DNA from: Buchananella sp. 14KM1171
GTDB lineage: Bacteria > Actinomycetota > Actinomycetes > Actinomycetales > Actinomycetaceae
Direction of reading: 5' to 3'
DNA length: 64,000 nucleotides
NCBI RefSeq assembly: GCF_041380365.1
Contig: NZ_CP159981.1
Span: 1,426,001 to 1,490,000 of the forward strand
Shown here: one piece after another, positions 1 through 8,465 of the stretch
Layout of the letters: the number at the start of each line of letters is the position of its first letter
Numbering within the stretch: the first letter of the stretch is position 1
Made by a program: the position numbers and the translations under genes
Notes under the pieces: model-generated
The model's input: only the letters and a program-made list of their open reading frames with translations
Told to the model about the DNA's origin: nothing
Databases searched by the model: none

Positions 1-1218
1 TTGCTGGCCGCCCCGGGTAACCCGGGCATTGGGGAGCTGGCGCAGCTGCTGGAGCTGGACATCCTGGACGGGGAGGCGGTGGCCGCAGCCGCCCGGGAAC
101 ACGGCGTGGACCTGGTGGTGGTCGGCCCGGAGGCACCGCTGGTGGCCGGGATGGCGGACGCGGTGCGTGCCGCCGGTATCCCGGTGTTTGGCCCGTCGGG
201 CGCGGCGGCCCAGCTGGAGGGATCTAAGGCTTTCGCCAAGGAGGTCATGGAGGCCGCAGGCGTTCCGACGGCGCAGGCGCGCGTGTGCACCACGCTGGCG
301 CAGGTGGACACGGCGCTGGAGGAGTTCGGCGCCCCGCACGTGGTGAAGGACGACGGCCTGGCCGCAGGCAAGGGCGTGGTGGTGACGGAGGATCGCGCCG
401 CCGCGCGCGCCCACGCCGCCGCCTGCCTGGGACTGGCCGAGGACGCGGATCTGGACGCGGAGGGCACGCCGGGCAAGCGTGTGGTGATCGAGGACTTCCT
501 GGACGGCCCGGAGGTCTCCCTGTTCTGCATCTGCGACGGCCAGAGCGCCATCCCGCTGGCCCCGGCGCAGGACTTCAAGCGCGCCTACGACGGCGGCCAA
601 GGCCCCAACACGGGCGGCATGGGTGCGTATTCGCCGCTGCCGTGGGCACCGGCGGGCCTGTCCCAGGAGGTCGTGGACACGGTGGCGCTGCCGGTGCTGC
701 GGGAGATGGCGCGGCGCGGCACCCCGTTCAGCGGCCTGCTCTACTGCGGCCTGGCGTTGACCTCTAAGGGCCTGCGCGTGGTCGAGTTCAACGTGCGCTT
801 TGGCGACCCGGAGACCCAGGTGGTCCTGGCCCGCCTGCGCTCCTCCCTGCCGCAGCTGCTGCTGGCCGCCGCCCGTGGCGAGCTGGCCGCCCACCCGCCG
901 CTGGAGTGGAGCGAGGGCGCCGCAGTCACCGTGGTGTTGGCGGCCCCCGGCTACCCGGGCACCGTCACGACCGGCGGTGAGATCACCGGCATCGACGCGG
1001 CCAACGCCAGCGTAGGCGCCCACGTGATTCACGCGGGTACCAAGCGCGTGGAGGCCGGCGGCGACGTCGTCCAACTGGTGGCTAACGGTGGCCGCGTCCT
1101 TTGCGTGGTCGGTGAGGGGGACGACGTTCCCGCCGCCCGCACCGCTGCCTACGCCGCCCTTTCGCACCTGGCCCTGGAGGGCTCCCACCACCGTAGCGAC
1201 ATCGCTGCGCAGATCTGA
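1..1218 (+). CDS. purD: Phosphoribosylamine-glycine ligase, 5'-truncated by the window edge
   Basis: PurD ligates glycine to 5-phosphoribosylamine using ATP (step 2 of IMP synthesis). The window opens inside the gene: the usual N-terminal start and Rossmann glycine loop are missing, and the first codon seen (TTG) is internal Leu just before the conserved APGNPGI segment. The ATP-grasp core is clear: [37 protein letters not shown]-like [12 protein letters not shown], the [22 protein letters not shown] signature, and [14 protein letters not shown] near the C-terminal third. The end is complete (TGA at 1216-1218). gnd follows 9 bp downstream, so the two are probably co-transcribed. The C-terminal stretch GEGDDVPAA carries a copy (1119-1134) of the dispersed GC-rich motif described in the findings. 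Identity is certain; only the true start is unseen. Confidence 0.97.
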   Translation: MLAAPGNPGIGELAQLLELDILDGEAVAAAAREHGVDLVVVGPEAPLVAGMADAVRAAGIPVFGPSGAAAQLEGSKAFAKEVMEAAGVPTAQARVCTTLAQVDTALEEFGAPHVVKDDGLAAGKGVVVTEDRAAARAHAAACLGLAEDADLDAEGTPGKRVVIEDFLDGPEVSLFCICDGQSAIPLAPAQDFKRAYDGGQGPNTGGMGAYSPLPWAPAGLSQEVVDTVALPVLREMARRGTPFSGLLYCGLALTSKGLRVVEFNVRFGDPETQVVLARLRSSLPQLLLAAARGELAAHPPLEWSEGAAVTVVLAAPGYPGTVTTGGEITGIDAANASVGAHVIHAGTKRVEAGGDVVQLVANGGRVLCVVGEGDDVPAARTAAYAALSHLALEGSHHRSDIAAQI

Positions 1219-1227
1219 GAGGCTGAC

Positions 1228-2685
1228 ATGACCGAGTACCAGACCCCCGCCCCCGGTAGCGCAGACATCGGCGTGACCGGCATGGGCGTGATGGGCTCCA
1301 ACCTGGCTCGCAACCTCGCCCGCCACGGCCACAAGGTGGCCCTGCACAACCGCACCGACGCGAAGGCCGACCAGGTGTTCGCGGCCCACGGGGACGAGGG
1401 CGAGTTTGTGCTCACGCACGGCATGGACGACTTCGTTGCCTCCCTGGCGCGCCCGCGCGTGGCCATCATCATGGTGCAGGCCGGCGCGGCCACGGACGCC
1501 GTGATCGAGCAGCTGGCGCAGCGCATGGAGGAGGGCGACATCATCGTGGACGCCGGCAACTCCTTCTATGAGGACACCCGGCGCCGGGAGGCCGCGTTGC
1601 GCGAGCGGGGCCTGCACTTTGTGGGCACGGGCGTGTCCGGTGGTGAGCAGGGTGCGCTGGAGGGCCCGGCGATCATGCCGGGTGGCACGCGCGAGTCCTA
1701 CGACCGCCTGGGCCCGATGCTGGAGTCCATCTCCGCCAAGGTGGACGGGGTGCCGTGCTGCACCTACGTGGGCCCGGACGGTGCCGGCCACTTTGTGAAG
1801 ATGGTGCACAACGGCATCGAGTACGCGGACATGCAGCTGATCGGCGAGGCCTACGACCTGCTGCGCGTGGGCCTGGGGGCCAGCGCGCAGGAGCTGGGCG
1901 AGATTTTTGCCGAGTGGAACACGGGGGATCTGGAGTCCTACCTGATCGAGGTCACCGCAGAGGTGCTGCGCCACACCGACGCCGCCACCGGTAAGGCGTT
2001 CGTGGACGTGGTGCGGGACGTGGCCGGGCAGAAGGGCACCGGTCGCTGGACCGTGCAGAATGCCCTGGAGTTGGGCGTGCCGGTCACGGGGATCGCGGAG
2101 GCGACGTTCGCGCGCTCGCTGTCCGGGGCGGTGGCGCAGCGTCAGACCGCGCGCAGCCTGCCGGGCGAGGCGCAGCGCATCGAGGTGGAGGACCGGGCGG
2201 CGTTCATTGAGGACGTGCGCCTGGCTCTGTACGCCTCGAAGCTGGTGGCGTACTCGCAGGGCTTTGACCAGATCCGCGCGGCCAGCGACGAGTACGGGTG
2301 GAACGTGGACCTGGGGGCGATGGCGCGCATCTGGCGCGATGGCTGCATCATCCGGGCGCGCTTCCTGGACCGCATCACGGAGGCCTACGAGCGCCAGCCG
2401 GAGCTGAACCTGCTGCTGGCGGACACCTACTTTGCGCCTGTGGTTGGGAAGGCGCTGGCGGCGTGGCGCCGCGTGGTGAGCGCGGCTGCGCTGGGCGGGG
2501 TGCCGGCCCCGGCGTTCGCGTCCTCGCTGGCGTACTACGACGGCCTGCGCGCAGAGCGCCTGCCGGCTGCGGTGATCCAGGGGCAGCGCGACTACTTTGG
2601 CTCCCACACGTACGAGCGCACGGACCGCGCGGGCAAGTTCCACGTGGTGTGGGCGGGCGACCGCAGCGAGGAGCAGTGGAGCTGA
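1228..2685 (+). CDS. gnd: 6-phosphogluconate dehydrogenase, decarboxylating
   Basis: Oxidises 6-phosphogluconate to ribulose-5-phosphate and CO2 with production of NADPH in the pentose phosphate pathway; cytosolic. The 485-residue product has the family's usual length. Visible signatures: N-terminal nucleotide fold IGVTGMGVMGSNLARN (about residues 13-28), HNRTDAKAD after the second strand, GTGVSGGEQGALEGPAIMPGG (substrate loop), and GHFVKMVHNGIEYADMQ with the catalytic Lys and the HNGIEY motif; the all-helical C-terminal domain follows. GAGAGGCTGAC precedes the ATG. It lies 9 bp after purD and is closed by a strong hairpin at 2721-2765. The link to purine genes is sensible, since the product leads to ribose-5-phosphate for PRPP. 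Confidence 0.97.
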   Translation: MTEYQTPAPGSADIGVTGMGVMGSNLARNLARHGHKVALHNRTDAKADQVFAAHGDEGEFVLTHGMDDFVASLARPRVAIIMVQAGAATDAVIEQLAQRMEEGDIIVDAGNSFYEDTRRREAALRERGLHFVGTGVSGGEQGALEGPAIMPGGTRESYDRLGPMLESISAKVDGVPCCTYVGPDGAGHFVKMVHNGIEYADMQLIGEAYDLLRVGLGASAQELGEIFAEWNTGDLESYLIEVTAEVLRHTDAATGKAFVDVVRDVAGQKGTGRWTVQNALELGVPVTGIAEATFARSLSGAVAQRQTARSLPGEAQRIEVEDRAAFIEDVRLALYASKLVAYSQGFDQIRAASDEYGWNVDLGAMARIWRDGCIIRARFLDRITEAYERQPELNLLLADTYFAPVVGKALAAWRRVVSAAALGGVPAPAFASSLAYYDGLRAERLPAAVIQGQRDYFGSHTYERTDRAGKFHVVWAGDRSEEQWS

Positions 2686-2720
2686 GATAGCCCGATAGGG
2701 CTGGGCTGAGCCAGAGCAAG

Positions 2721-2765
2721 GGCCGGGGGCCGGGGGGGATTTTTCAATCCCCCGGCCCCCGGCTT
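2721..2765. terminator. Strong GC hairpin between the convergent gnd and NACHT-WD40 genes
   Basis: An inverted repeat with arms GGGGGATT and AATCCCCC extended by GGCCGGGGGCC and GGCCCCCGGC, with a T-rich loop. It lies 35 bp after the gnd stop and 15 bp before the stop of the convergent island gene, so it probably serves both directions. A hairpin with very similar arms stands at 12370-12399, at the other edge of the island. Confidence 0.75.
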
Positions 2766-2779
2766 TGTGTGCGCGCGGC

Positions 2780-5700
2780 TCAGGCTGTTGCCGGGGAGGT
2801 GGGGGTGCGGCCGAGTGCCGAAAGGGGCGGCAGCATGCCGCCCATTTCGGCGGGCAGGCGCACCAGGCGGTCGTCCTGCACCACGGTGATGCCCAGCCAG
2901 CGCCAGGCGCCGTCGGAGGCGCCCAGGATCTCCTGGGTGGCACCGTCGCGGACCACTACCTCGCCCTCCGGCAGGAAGTCGAGCTGGATCCCGGTTTGCT
3001 GGCCGGCGTGGGTGTCCCAGGTGCGGGCGGTGGAATCGGTGCTGGTGGTGAGGATGGTGGTGCCGTCGGGGCCGTAGGCGCCGGAGACCACCGTGTTGGC
3101 GTGGCCGGTGAGGGTGTGGAGTTCCTGGCCGGTGTGGGTGTCCCAGATGCGGGCGGTGTTGTCGGCGCTGATGGTGAGGATGGTGGTGCCGTCGGGGCTG
3201 TAGGTACCAAACTCCACCCAGTCGGTGTGGCCGGTGAGGGTGTGGATGGTTTGGCCGGTCTTGGCATCCCAGATGCGGGCGGTGTTGTCGTCGCTGGTGG
3301 TGAGGATGGTGGTGCCGTCGGGGCTGTAGGCGCCGGAGGTCACCCGGTTGGTGTGGCCGGTGAGGGTGTGGAGTTCCTGGCAGGTTGTGGCATCCCAGAT
3401 GCGGGCGGTGCCATCCCAGATGCGGGCGGTGCCATCCCAGCTGGTGGTGAGGATGGTGGTGCCGTCGGGGCTGTAGGCGCCGGAGGTCACCCGGTTGGTG
3501 TGGCCGGTGAGGGTGTGGAGTGCCTGGCCGGTTTTGGCATCCCAGATGTGGGCGGTGTTGTCGTCGCTGGTGGTGAGGATGGTGGTGCCGTCGGGGCTGT
3601 AGGTACCAAACTCCACCCAGTCGGTGTGGCCGGTGAGGGTGTGGATGGTTTGGCCGGTTGTGGCATCCCAGATGCGGGCGGTGCCATCCCAGCTGGTGGT
3701 GAGGATGGTGGTGCCGTCGGGGCTGTAGGCGCCGGAGGTCACCCGGTTGGTGTGGCCGGTGAGGGTGTGGAGTGCCTGGCCGGTTTTGGCATCCCAGATG
3801 CGGGCGGTGCCATCCCAGATGCGGGCGGTGCCATCCCAGCTGGTGGTGAGGAGGGTGGTGCCGTCGGGGCTGTAGGCGCCGGAGAACACCGTGTTGGTGT
3901 GGCCGGTGAGGGTGTGGAGTGCCTGGCCGGTTTTGGCATCCCAGATGTGGGCGGTGTTGTCGGCGCTGGTGGTGAGGATGGTGGTGCCGTCGGGGCTGTA
4001 GGCGCCGGAGAACACCGTGTTGGTGTGGCCGGTGAGGGTGTGGAGTGCCTGGCCGGTGTGGGTGTCCCAGATGCGGGCGGTGTTGTCGGCGCTGGTGGTG
4101 AGGATGGTGGTGCCGTCGGGGCTGTAGGCGCCGGAGAACACCGGGCTGGTGTGGCCGGTGAGGGTGTGGAGTGCCTGGCCGGTGTGGGTGTCCCAGATGC
4201 GGGCGGTGTTGTCGTAGCTGGTGGTGAGGAGGGTGGTGCCGTCGGGGCTGTAGGCGCCAAAGCGTACCCGGTTGGTGTGGCCGGTGAGGGTGTGGAGTGC
4301 CTGGCCGGTGTGGGTGTCCCAGATGCGGGCGGTGTTGTCGTCGCTGGTGGTGAGGATGGTGGTGCCGTCGGGGCTGTAGGCGCCGGAGGTCACCCGGTTG
4401 GTGTGGCCGGTGAGGGTGTGGAGTGCCTGGCCGGTGTGGGTGTCCCAGATGCGGGCGGTGCCATCCCAGCTGGTGGTGAGGATGGTGGTGCCGTCGGGGC
4501 TGTAGGCGCCGGAGGTCACCCGGTTGGTGTGGCCGGTGAGGGTGTGGAGTGCCTGGCCGGTGTGGGTGTCCCAGATGCGGGCGGTGTTGTCGTAGCTGGT
4601 GGTGAGGATGGTGGTGCCGTCGGGGCTGTAGGCGCCAAAGCGTACCCGGTTGGTGTGGCCGGTGAGGGTGTGGAGTGCCTGGCCGGTGTGGGTGTCCCAG
4701 ATGCGTGCGGTGTTGTCGTCGCTGGTGGTGAGGATGGTGGTGCCGTCGGGGCTGTAGGCGCCGGAGAACACCGGGCTGGTGTGGCCGGTGAGGGTGTGGA
4801 GTGCCTGGCCGGTGTGGGTGTCCCAGATGCGGGCGGTGCCATCCCAGCTGGTGGTGAGGATGGTGGTGCCGTCGGGGCTGTAGGCGCCGGAGAACACCGG
4901 GCTGGTGTGGCCGGTGAGGGTGTGGAGTGCCTGGCCGGTGTGGGTGTCCCAGATGCGGGCGGTGTTGTCGTAGCTGGTGGTGAGGATGGTGGTGCCGTCG
5001 GGGCTGTAGGCGCCGGAGAACACCGGGCTGGTGTGGCCGGTGAGGGTGGAGGGGATGGGAAGGCCGAGCTGGGGGCTCGGAGCGATTCGCGTCCCAAGGG
5101 GAAGGATCGGTACGTCCCTACAGGAGATCAGGTCGGTGTGGTAGCAGTCGGCCGTGTCTGTGAAGCACGCTAGAAGTGCCGAGTTTCTGAATGTCGCGCC
5201 CGCAAGCGTCGCACTATCGAACGAGGTGCCTGTCATCTTGCAGCCGACGAAGGAGGCGGAGGTCAGGTCGCAGGCCGCGAAGCTCGCGTTGTCGAGGAGC
5301 AGGCCTTGAAAGCGGGCGTGGCGGAACGAGGTGCCGTCGAAGCGAGCACCAGACAGGTCGAGTTGAGTTGAAGACTCCAAGCGGAAGTCGTCCAACTCTG
5401 CTCCCCGCGCGTCGAGACCGCGCAAGTCGGAAATCCGCAGACCGAGCTTGAGGGCTGTTGCGGCAAAGTTGAGGACGCGGATGCCGGTTTCTTGCCTGCG
5501 CCCCAGTTCGGCGAGCGTCGTCAGGCATGTAGACAGTTCGTCCGCGCGCAGACCGAGCAGAGCCTCGATGAGGAAACGCTGCGCCTCGGGGCTGGGGGCA
5601 AGTTTGGCCCAGTCCGCTTGGGCGGCGTCGGTTCCCGCCGCGAGCAGGCGCAGGAGGTGCTTGGCCAGAAAATACTCGAGCAGGGACGTGTGCGCGAAGC

Positions 5701-7774
5701 CGTAGTCGTCGCCGCTACGGGTCACGAAGGTTGCGGTACGCAGATCGTCCTTCCAGAGGCCCGGGAGGCGCTTCTCGTAGTGGAGTTCCATGTCCGGGTG
5801 GTTTCGCATGAAGCGGAGCATCCAGTTTTCGAGGTCCTGCACCTTCCAGGTGCGGCGCCCGCCGCGCCAGAGCTGCGCCGCGAGGTCCTCCATCAGCAGC
5901 AACTTGTGGTCGGGCAGCAGTTCGTGCTTGCCGTCGTCCCTGGCAAGCCACTGGGATACGAAAGACTCGTACAGGTCGACCGAACGCATTGTCTCTCCCC
6001 GCAGGGCGCGCCGCTGCAGCGGCTCGAGTGCTGCCGTGATCATCCGCAGCAGCATTGGCTGGGCCGATAGCTCAGTGAGGTTATAGACCGAGCGGATCAT
6101 GGCCATGATCGAAGCGACTCGGCCTGCACCGACGTTGCTCGCGATGTATTCCCTCACCTGCTCCTGGGTGAACGGCAGCATGTGGAGGACCAGGTAGTCG
6201 CTTTCGTTCACGCTCTCCCGTCCCTGGCTGAGGAATGTCGATACCTCGTCGCGGAGGGTACGGAAGTAATGGGTGCGGCAGGAGATCGCCAGCCTGGTGG
6301 TCGGATTGTCGCCCGCGATCTGCCACAGGCGCTGGATCAGCCGCTGCCCCTGCTGCTCGGTCAGGTGCACCAGTGCCTCGTCTAGGCCGTCGAAAAGCAG
6401 GACGCAGTTCCCCAGTTTGGCGAGTTGCATTACGTCTGCGCCGGTCGCGGTGTCCCCAACGTCTTCTGTCCGCTTTAGTAGGGCATCTAGGAGGTCGCAG
6501 GCACTCATCTCGTCGACGCTCCGGCCGTTCAGCTCCCGCAGGTCAAAGAGGACGGGGAGGGGGAGCGAAGCGTCCTGCTCGCGCGCATCCAGGAGCTGCA
6601 GGGTCAGCTGCTTAAGCGCGGTGGACTTGCCCATGCCCACGTTGCCGAGCAACGCGGCGAAGCGTGGCGAGCTCTCGGCGCGGTTCTTTGACCACTCCAG
6701 CAGGGCTGGTACCGCCTGGACGTGGCGAGGCGTGTAGCCCTCGCTGGCGGCTTCTGCCGGATCCTTGGCGAGTCGGTGCTCGGCGTCGTAGTTTCCTCCA
6801 GGATCCGTGTTGTCGAACCGTCCCCTGGACGCGTGCAACGGGACCTGCGATTCCTGCGCGCCAAGACCCTTAGCAGTCCTGCGCGCATGCTCTCCGAGCA
6901 AGTCGGTGCATGAGAGATATGGAGCCGGGGGCTTCTCCCGGGACAGTGCCCTCTTCACAGCGGCCAGCAGGTCACCGATCGAATGGCTTCGTTGCGTGTT
7001 GTCCTTCTCCTCCCAGGGTTCCCTGTCCCACAGGACGTGCGACCGCTCGAGCCCGCGCATCTCTACCTTTGCCGAGACGGAGCGGAGACTGACGATCACC
7101 ACTGGTTTGCCCGACTGGTGGACGATCTCCGGTTCCCGGTTTTCCGGCAGCAAGTACTCCGGTGAAAGCAGGACGATGATCACGTCCGCGCCGCTGCATG
7201 CGTTCTCGAGATGATCCTTGCGGTTGGTGCCGAGCAGAGCGTCAGCGGATGAGGCGAACTCAAAGCCCGGAGTGTCCTCGGTGAGGCGCAACTCAGTCTT
7301 TACTCGCGCAACCAAGTCAGATGCCGGGGAGCTCGGCTGGGACAGCTCCCGGAGTGCCGCGCTGAAGTAGACGCGAATCGGGCCGGGCACTTGGGCGTCC
7401 GCTTCTACTACGTCCTTGGGCAGGCCCGCGCGGGCCTCCTTATCCGAGCGTGCTGCGATCTCGGCCGTGAGCGGATCGTCGCCCTCAAAGTAGGCCCACT
7501 CGCTCTTGCGCTTGTCGGCCTCCAGGGAGAACCGAATGCCGGCCTCGGCTGCTGCCTTCGCGACGGTGGACCGGAACTCCCGGAATGCTGATCCCTTCAA
7601 CGGGGGGCTGTCGGTGGTCGCGGTGGCGGCGATCGCATCGTAGATGCGAATCAGGCCGTCGTCCTGCAACTGGTCGGCGATGGCCTCCACGCGGCGGTAG
7701 AGAATCGGTGTGAGGTGATCGCGCAGCTTGGGGAGGGCTCGCTTGACCCCGGAGGGTGTCAGTTGGGTGCTCAT
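2780..7774 (-). CDS. TIR-NACHT-pentapeptide-WD40 STAND protein, candidate anti-phage sensor
   Basis: A 1664-residue, five-part protein. Residues 1-115 are helical, perhaps an effector-associated domain. About 131-280 is a TIR-like fold (RVYFSAALREL ... GADVIIVLLSPEYLLPE). A NACHT-type ATPase follows, with Walker A GNVGMGKST at 377-385 and Walker B VLLFDGLDEA at 458-467. Residues 785-870 are pentapeptide-like repeats, and 911-1596 hold 16 WD40 repeats. STAND proteins of this build bind a trigger through the C-terminal repeats, oligomerise on ATP and switch on the N-terminal effector; many bacterial examples are phage sensors. At the site of the TIR catalytic Glu this protein has Lys (K186 by my alignment), so its TIR may be a scaffold. 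Its GTG-free ATG start overlaps the stop of the stand-alone TIR gene by 4 bp, so the two are translationally coupled. Function is inferred from architecture only. Confidence 0.88.
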   Translation of the reverse strand: MSTQLTPSGVKRALPKLRDHLTPILYRRVEAIADQLQDDGLIRIYDAIAATATTDSPPLKGSAFREFRSTVAKAAAEAGIRFSLEADKRKSEWAYFEGDDPLTAEIAARSDKEARAGLPKDVVEADAQVPGPIRVYFSAALRELSQPSSPASDLVARVKTELRLTEDTPGFEFASSADALLGTNRKDHLENACSGADVIIVLLSPEYLLPENREPEIVHQSGKPVVIVSLRSVSAKVEMRGLERSHVLWDREPWEEKDNTQRSHSIGDLLAAVKRALSREKPPAPYLSCTDLLGEHARRTAKGLGAQESQVPLHASRGRFDNTDPGGNYDAEHRLAKDPAEAASEGYTPRHVQAVPALLEWSKNRAESSPRFAALLGNVGMGKSTALKQLTLQLLDAREQDASLPLPVLFDLRELNGRSVDEMSACDLLDALLKRTEDVGDTATGADVMQLAKLGNCVLLFDGLDEALVHLTEQQGQRLIQRLWQIAGDNPTTRLAISCRTHYFRTLRDEVSTFLSQGRESVNESDYLVLHMLPFTQEQVREYIASNVGAGRVASIMAMIRSVYNLTELSAQPMLLRMITAALEPLQRRALRGETMRSVDLYESFVSQWLARDDGKHELLPDHKLLLMEDLAAQLWRGGRRTWKVQDLENWMLRFMRNHPDMELHYEKRLPGLWKDDLRTATFVTRSGDDYGFAHTSLLEYFLAKHLLRLLAAGTDAAQADWAKLAPSPEAQRFLIEALLGLRADELSTCLTTLAELGRRQETGIRVLNFAATALKLGLRISDLRGLDARGAELDDFRLESSTQLDLSGARFDGTSFRHARFQGLLLDNASFAACDLTSASFVGCKMTGTSFDSATLAGATFRNSALLACFTDTADCYHTDLISCRDVPILPLGTRIAPSPQLGLPIPSTLTGHTSPVFSGAYSPDGTTILTTSYDNTARIWDTHTGQALHTLTGHTSPVFSGAYSPDGTTILTTSWDGTARIWDTHTGQALHTLTGHTSPVFSGAYSPDGTTILTTSDDNTARIWDTHTGQALHTLTGHTNRVRFGAYSPDGTTILTTSYDNTARIWDTHTGQALHTLTGHTNRVTSGAYSPDGTTILTTSWDGTARIWDTHTGQALHTLTGHTNRVTSGAYSPDGTTILTTSDDNTARIWDTHTGQALHTLTGHTNRVRFGAYSPDGTTLLTTSYDNTARIWDTHTGQALHTLTGHTSPVFSGAYSPDGTTILTTSADNTARIWDTHTGQALHTLTGHTNTVFSGAYSPDGTTILTTSADNTAHIWDAKTGQALHTLTGHTNTVFSGAYSPDGTTLLTTSWDGTARIWDGTARIWDAKTGQALHTLTGHTNRVTSGAYSPDGTTILTTSWDGTARIWDATTGQTIHTLTGHTDWVEFGTYSPDGTTILTTSDDNTAHIWDAKTGQALHTLTGHTNRVTSGAYSPDGTTILTTSWDGTARIWDGTARIWDATTCQELHTLTGHTNRVTSGAYSPDGTTILTTSDDNTARIWDAKTGQTIHTLTGHTDWVEFGTYSPDGTTILTISADNTARIWDTHTGQELHTLTGHANTVVSGAYGPDGTTILTTSTDSTARTWDTHAGQQTGIQLDFLPEGEVVVRDGATQEILGASDGAWRWLGITVVQDDRLVRLPAEMGGMLPPLSALGRTPTSPATA
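2987..5044 (-). repeat. Sixteen near-identical 126-bp tandem repeats encoding WD40 units
   Basis: Sixteen units, each starting LTGHT or LTGHA and ending near HTGQALHT, lie head to tail in the NACHT gene. Fourteen are 42 residues (126 bp); two carry an extra seven residues through a 21-bp micro-duplication giving IWDGTAR twice (near 3400-3440 and 3800-3840). The units are almost identical at DNA level. Variation is concentrated at the residues after LTGHT (SPV, NRV, NTV, DWV) and at the XDN/XDG position (Y, W, D or A). Confidence 0.93.
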
Positions 7775-8280
7775 GCCTTGCTCCAGTTGGTGGTGCCGTC
7801 GGTGGTGAGGACGCGGGCGCGAATCTTGCGGACGAGTGCGTCTACAAAGGCGTTGCGCTCGTTGCTGGGCGTCTGCTCGTAGCTGCGGCCGGAGGAGAAG
7901 AACTGCTGCAACTCGTCGAGGCCCTTCCAGTCGATGCTCTTGTCCTGCGGGTCGACGTAAACCAACTGAACCGGCAGGAACTTGAGCTCCGAACCGTCCT
8001 CTTTCTGGAGTTCGATTTCTTCGATGATCTCGCTGGCGAGGAAACCGGGGGAGAGGAACTGCAGCACGTAGTCCGCCTCTGCGACGTGGGCGCGGAGCTT
8101 GGCTTCCCAGTTCTCCCCGAGGCTCAACTCCGAGTCATCCCACCACTCGAAGTTGATTCCCTTCTCGATCCTGAGGCGTATCCGCAGGCGGTTGACGAGG
8201 TCCTCCTTCAACTCCCTGTCGCCGGAGTACCAAGAAAGAAACAGCTTGACGGTAGGGACGGGTGCTGGCGCGACACTCAT
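7771..8280 (-). CDS. Stand-alone TIR-domain protein (169 aa), candidate NADase effector
   Basis: A 169-residue protein that is essentially one TIR domain: first strand VKLFLSWYSGDRELK (11-25), FEWWDDSELSLGENWEAKL (44-62), ADYVLQFLSPGFLASEIIEEIELQ after it. E59 in NWEAKL aligns with the catalytic Glu of SARM1-type TIR NADases (KFEDKL), 20 positions before the conserved SP. The longer in-frame extension to 8577 is rejected because the ATG at 8280 has GAAGGGAG five bases upstream and is the first point of TIR homology. The stop overlaps the start of the TIR-NACHT-WD40 gene (TCAT at 7771-7774 on the plus strand). Known TIR effectors cleave NAD+ or make cyclic ADP-ribose signals after phage sensing; that this one is switched on by its neighbour is my inference. 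Confidence 0.85.
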   Translation of the reverse strand: MSVAPAPVPTVKLFLSWYSGDRELKEDLVNRLRIRLRIEKGINFEWWDDSELSLGENWEAKLRAHVAEADYVLQFLSPGFLASEIIEEIELQKEDGSELKFLPVQLVYVDPQDKSIDWKGLDELQQFFSSGRSYEQTPSNERNAFVDALVRKIRARVLTTDGTTNWSKA

Positions 8281-8308
8281 CGTGACTCCCTTCGGCGGTG
8301 TTGCCGCC

Positions 8309-8337
8309 AGCTTACCGAACAGATCCGCTGATCGCAA
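8309..8337 (-). promoter_or_regulatory. Candidate promoter of the TIR / TIR-NACHT-WD40 pair
   Basis: On the minus strand TTGCGA (-35) is followed after exactly 17 bp by TAAGCT (-10), about 28 bp before the ATG at 8280. This would give a leader of roughly 20 nt with the GAAGGGAG ribosome site. It makes the TIR pair a separate unit from the upstream hypothetical gene, which ends at 8466. Read by eye only. Confidence 0.45.
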
Positions 8338-8465
8338 GCAGGCGCTGACGTTCGGCTGACGACTGTCGCGAGGGTTCTGAACTGGAACGGGTACCCCCTC
8401 GGTCGGCGCTTGGGCGGCCACGGTGACGTCGGCTGGGCACTCGCATCGTGTCTGCCTAGGGTTCT

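Noticed and set aside
2765-5173. 802-codon plus-strand frame opposite the WD40 repeats
   Set aside because: It is the antisense reading of the repeats (GGEDGGAVGAVG units); the minus-strand WD40 reading has clear domain meaning.
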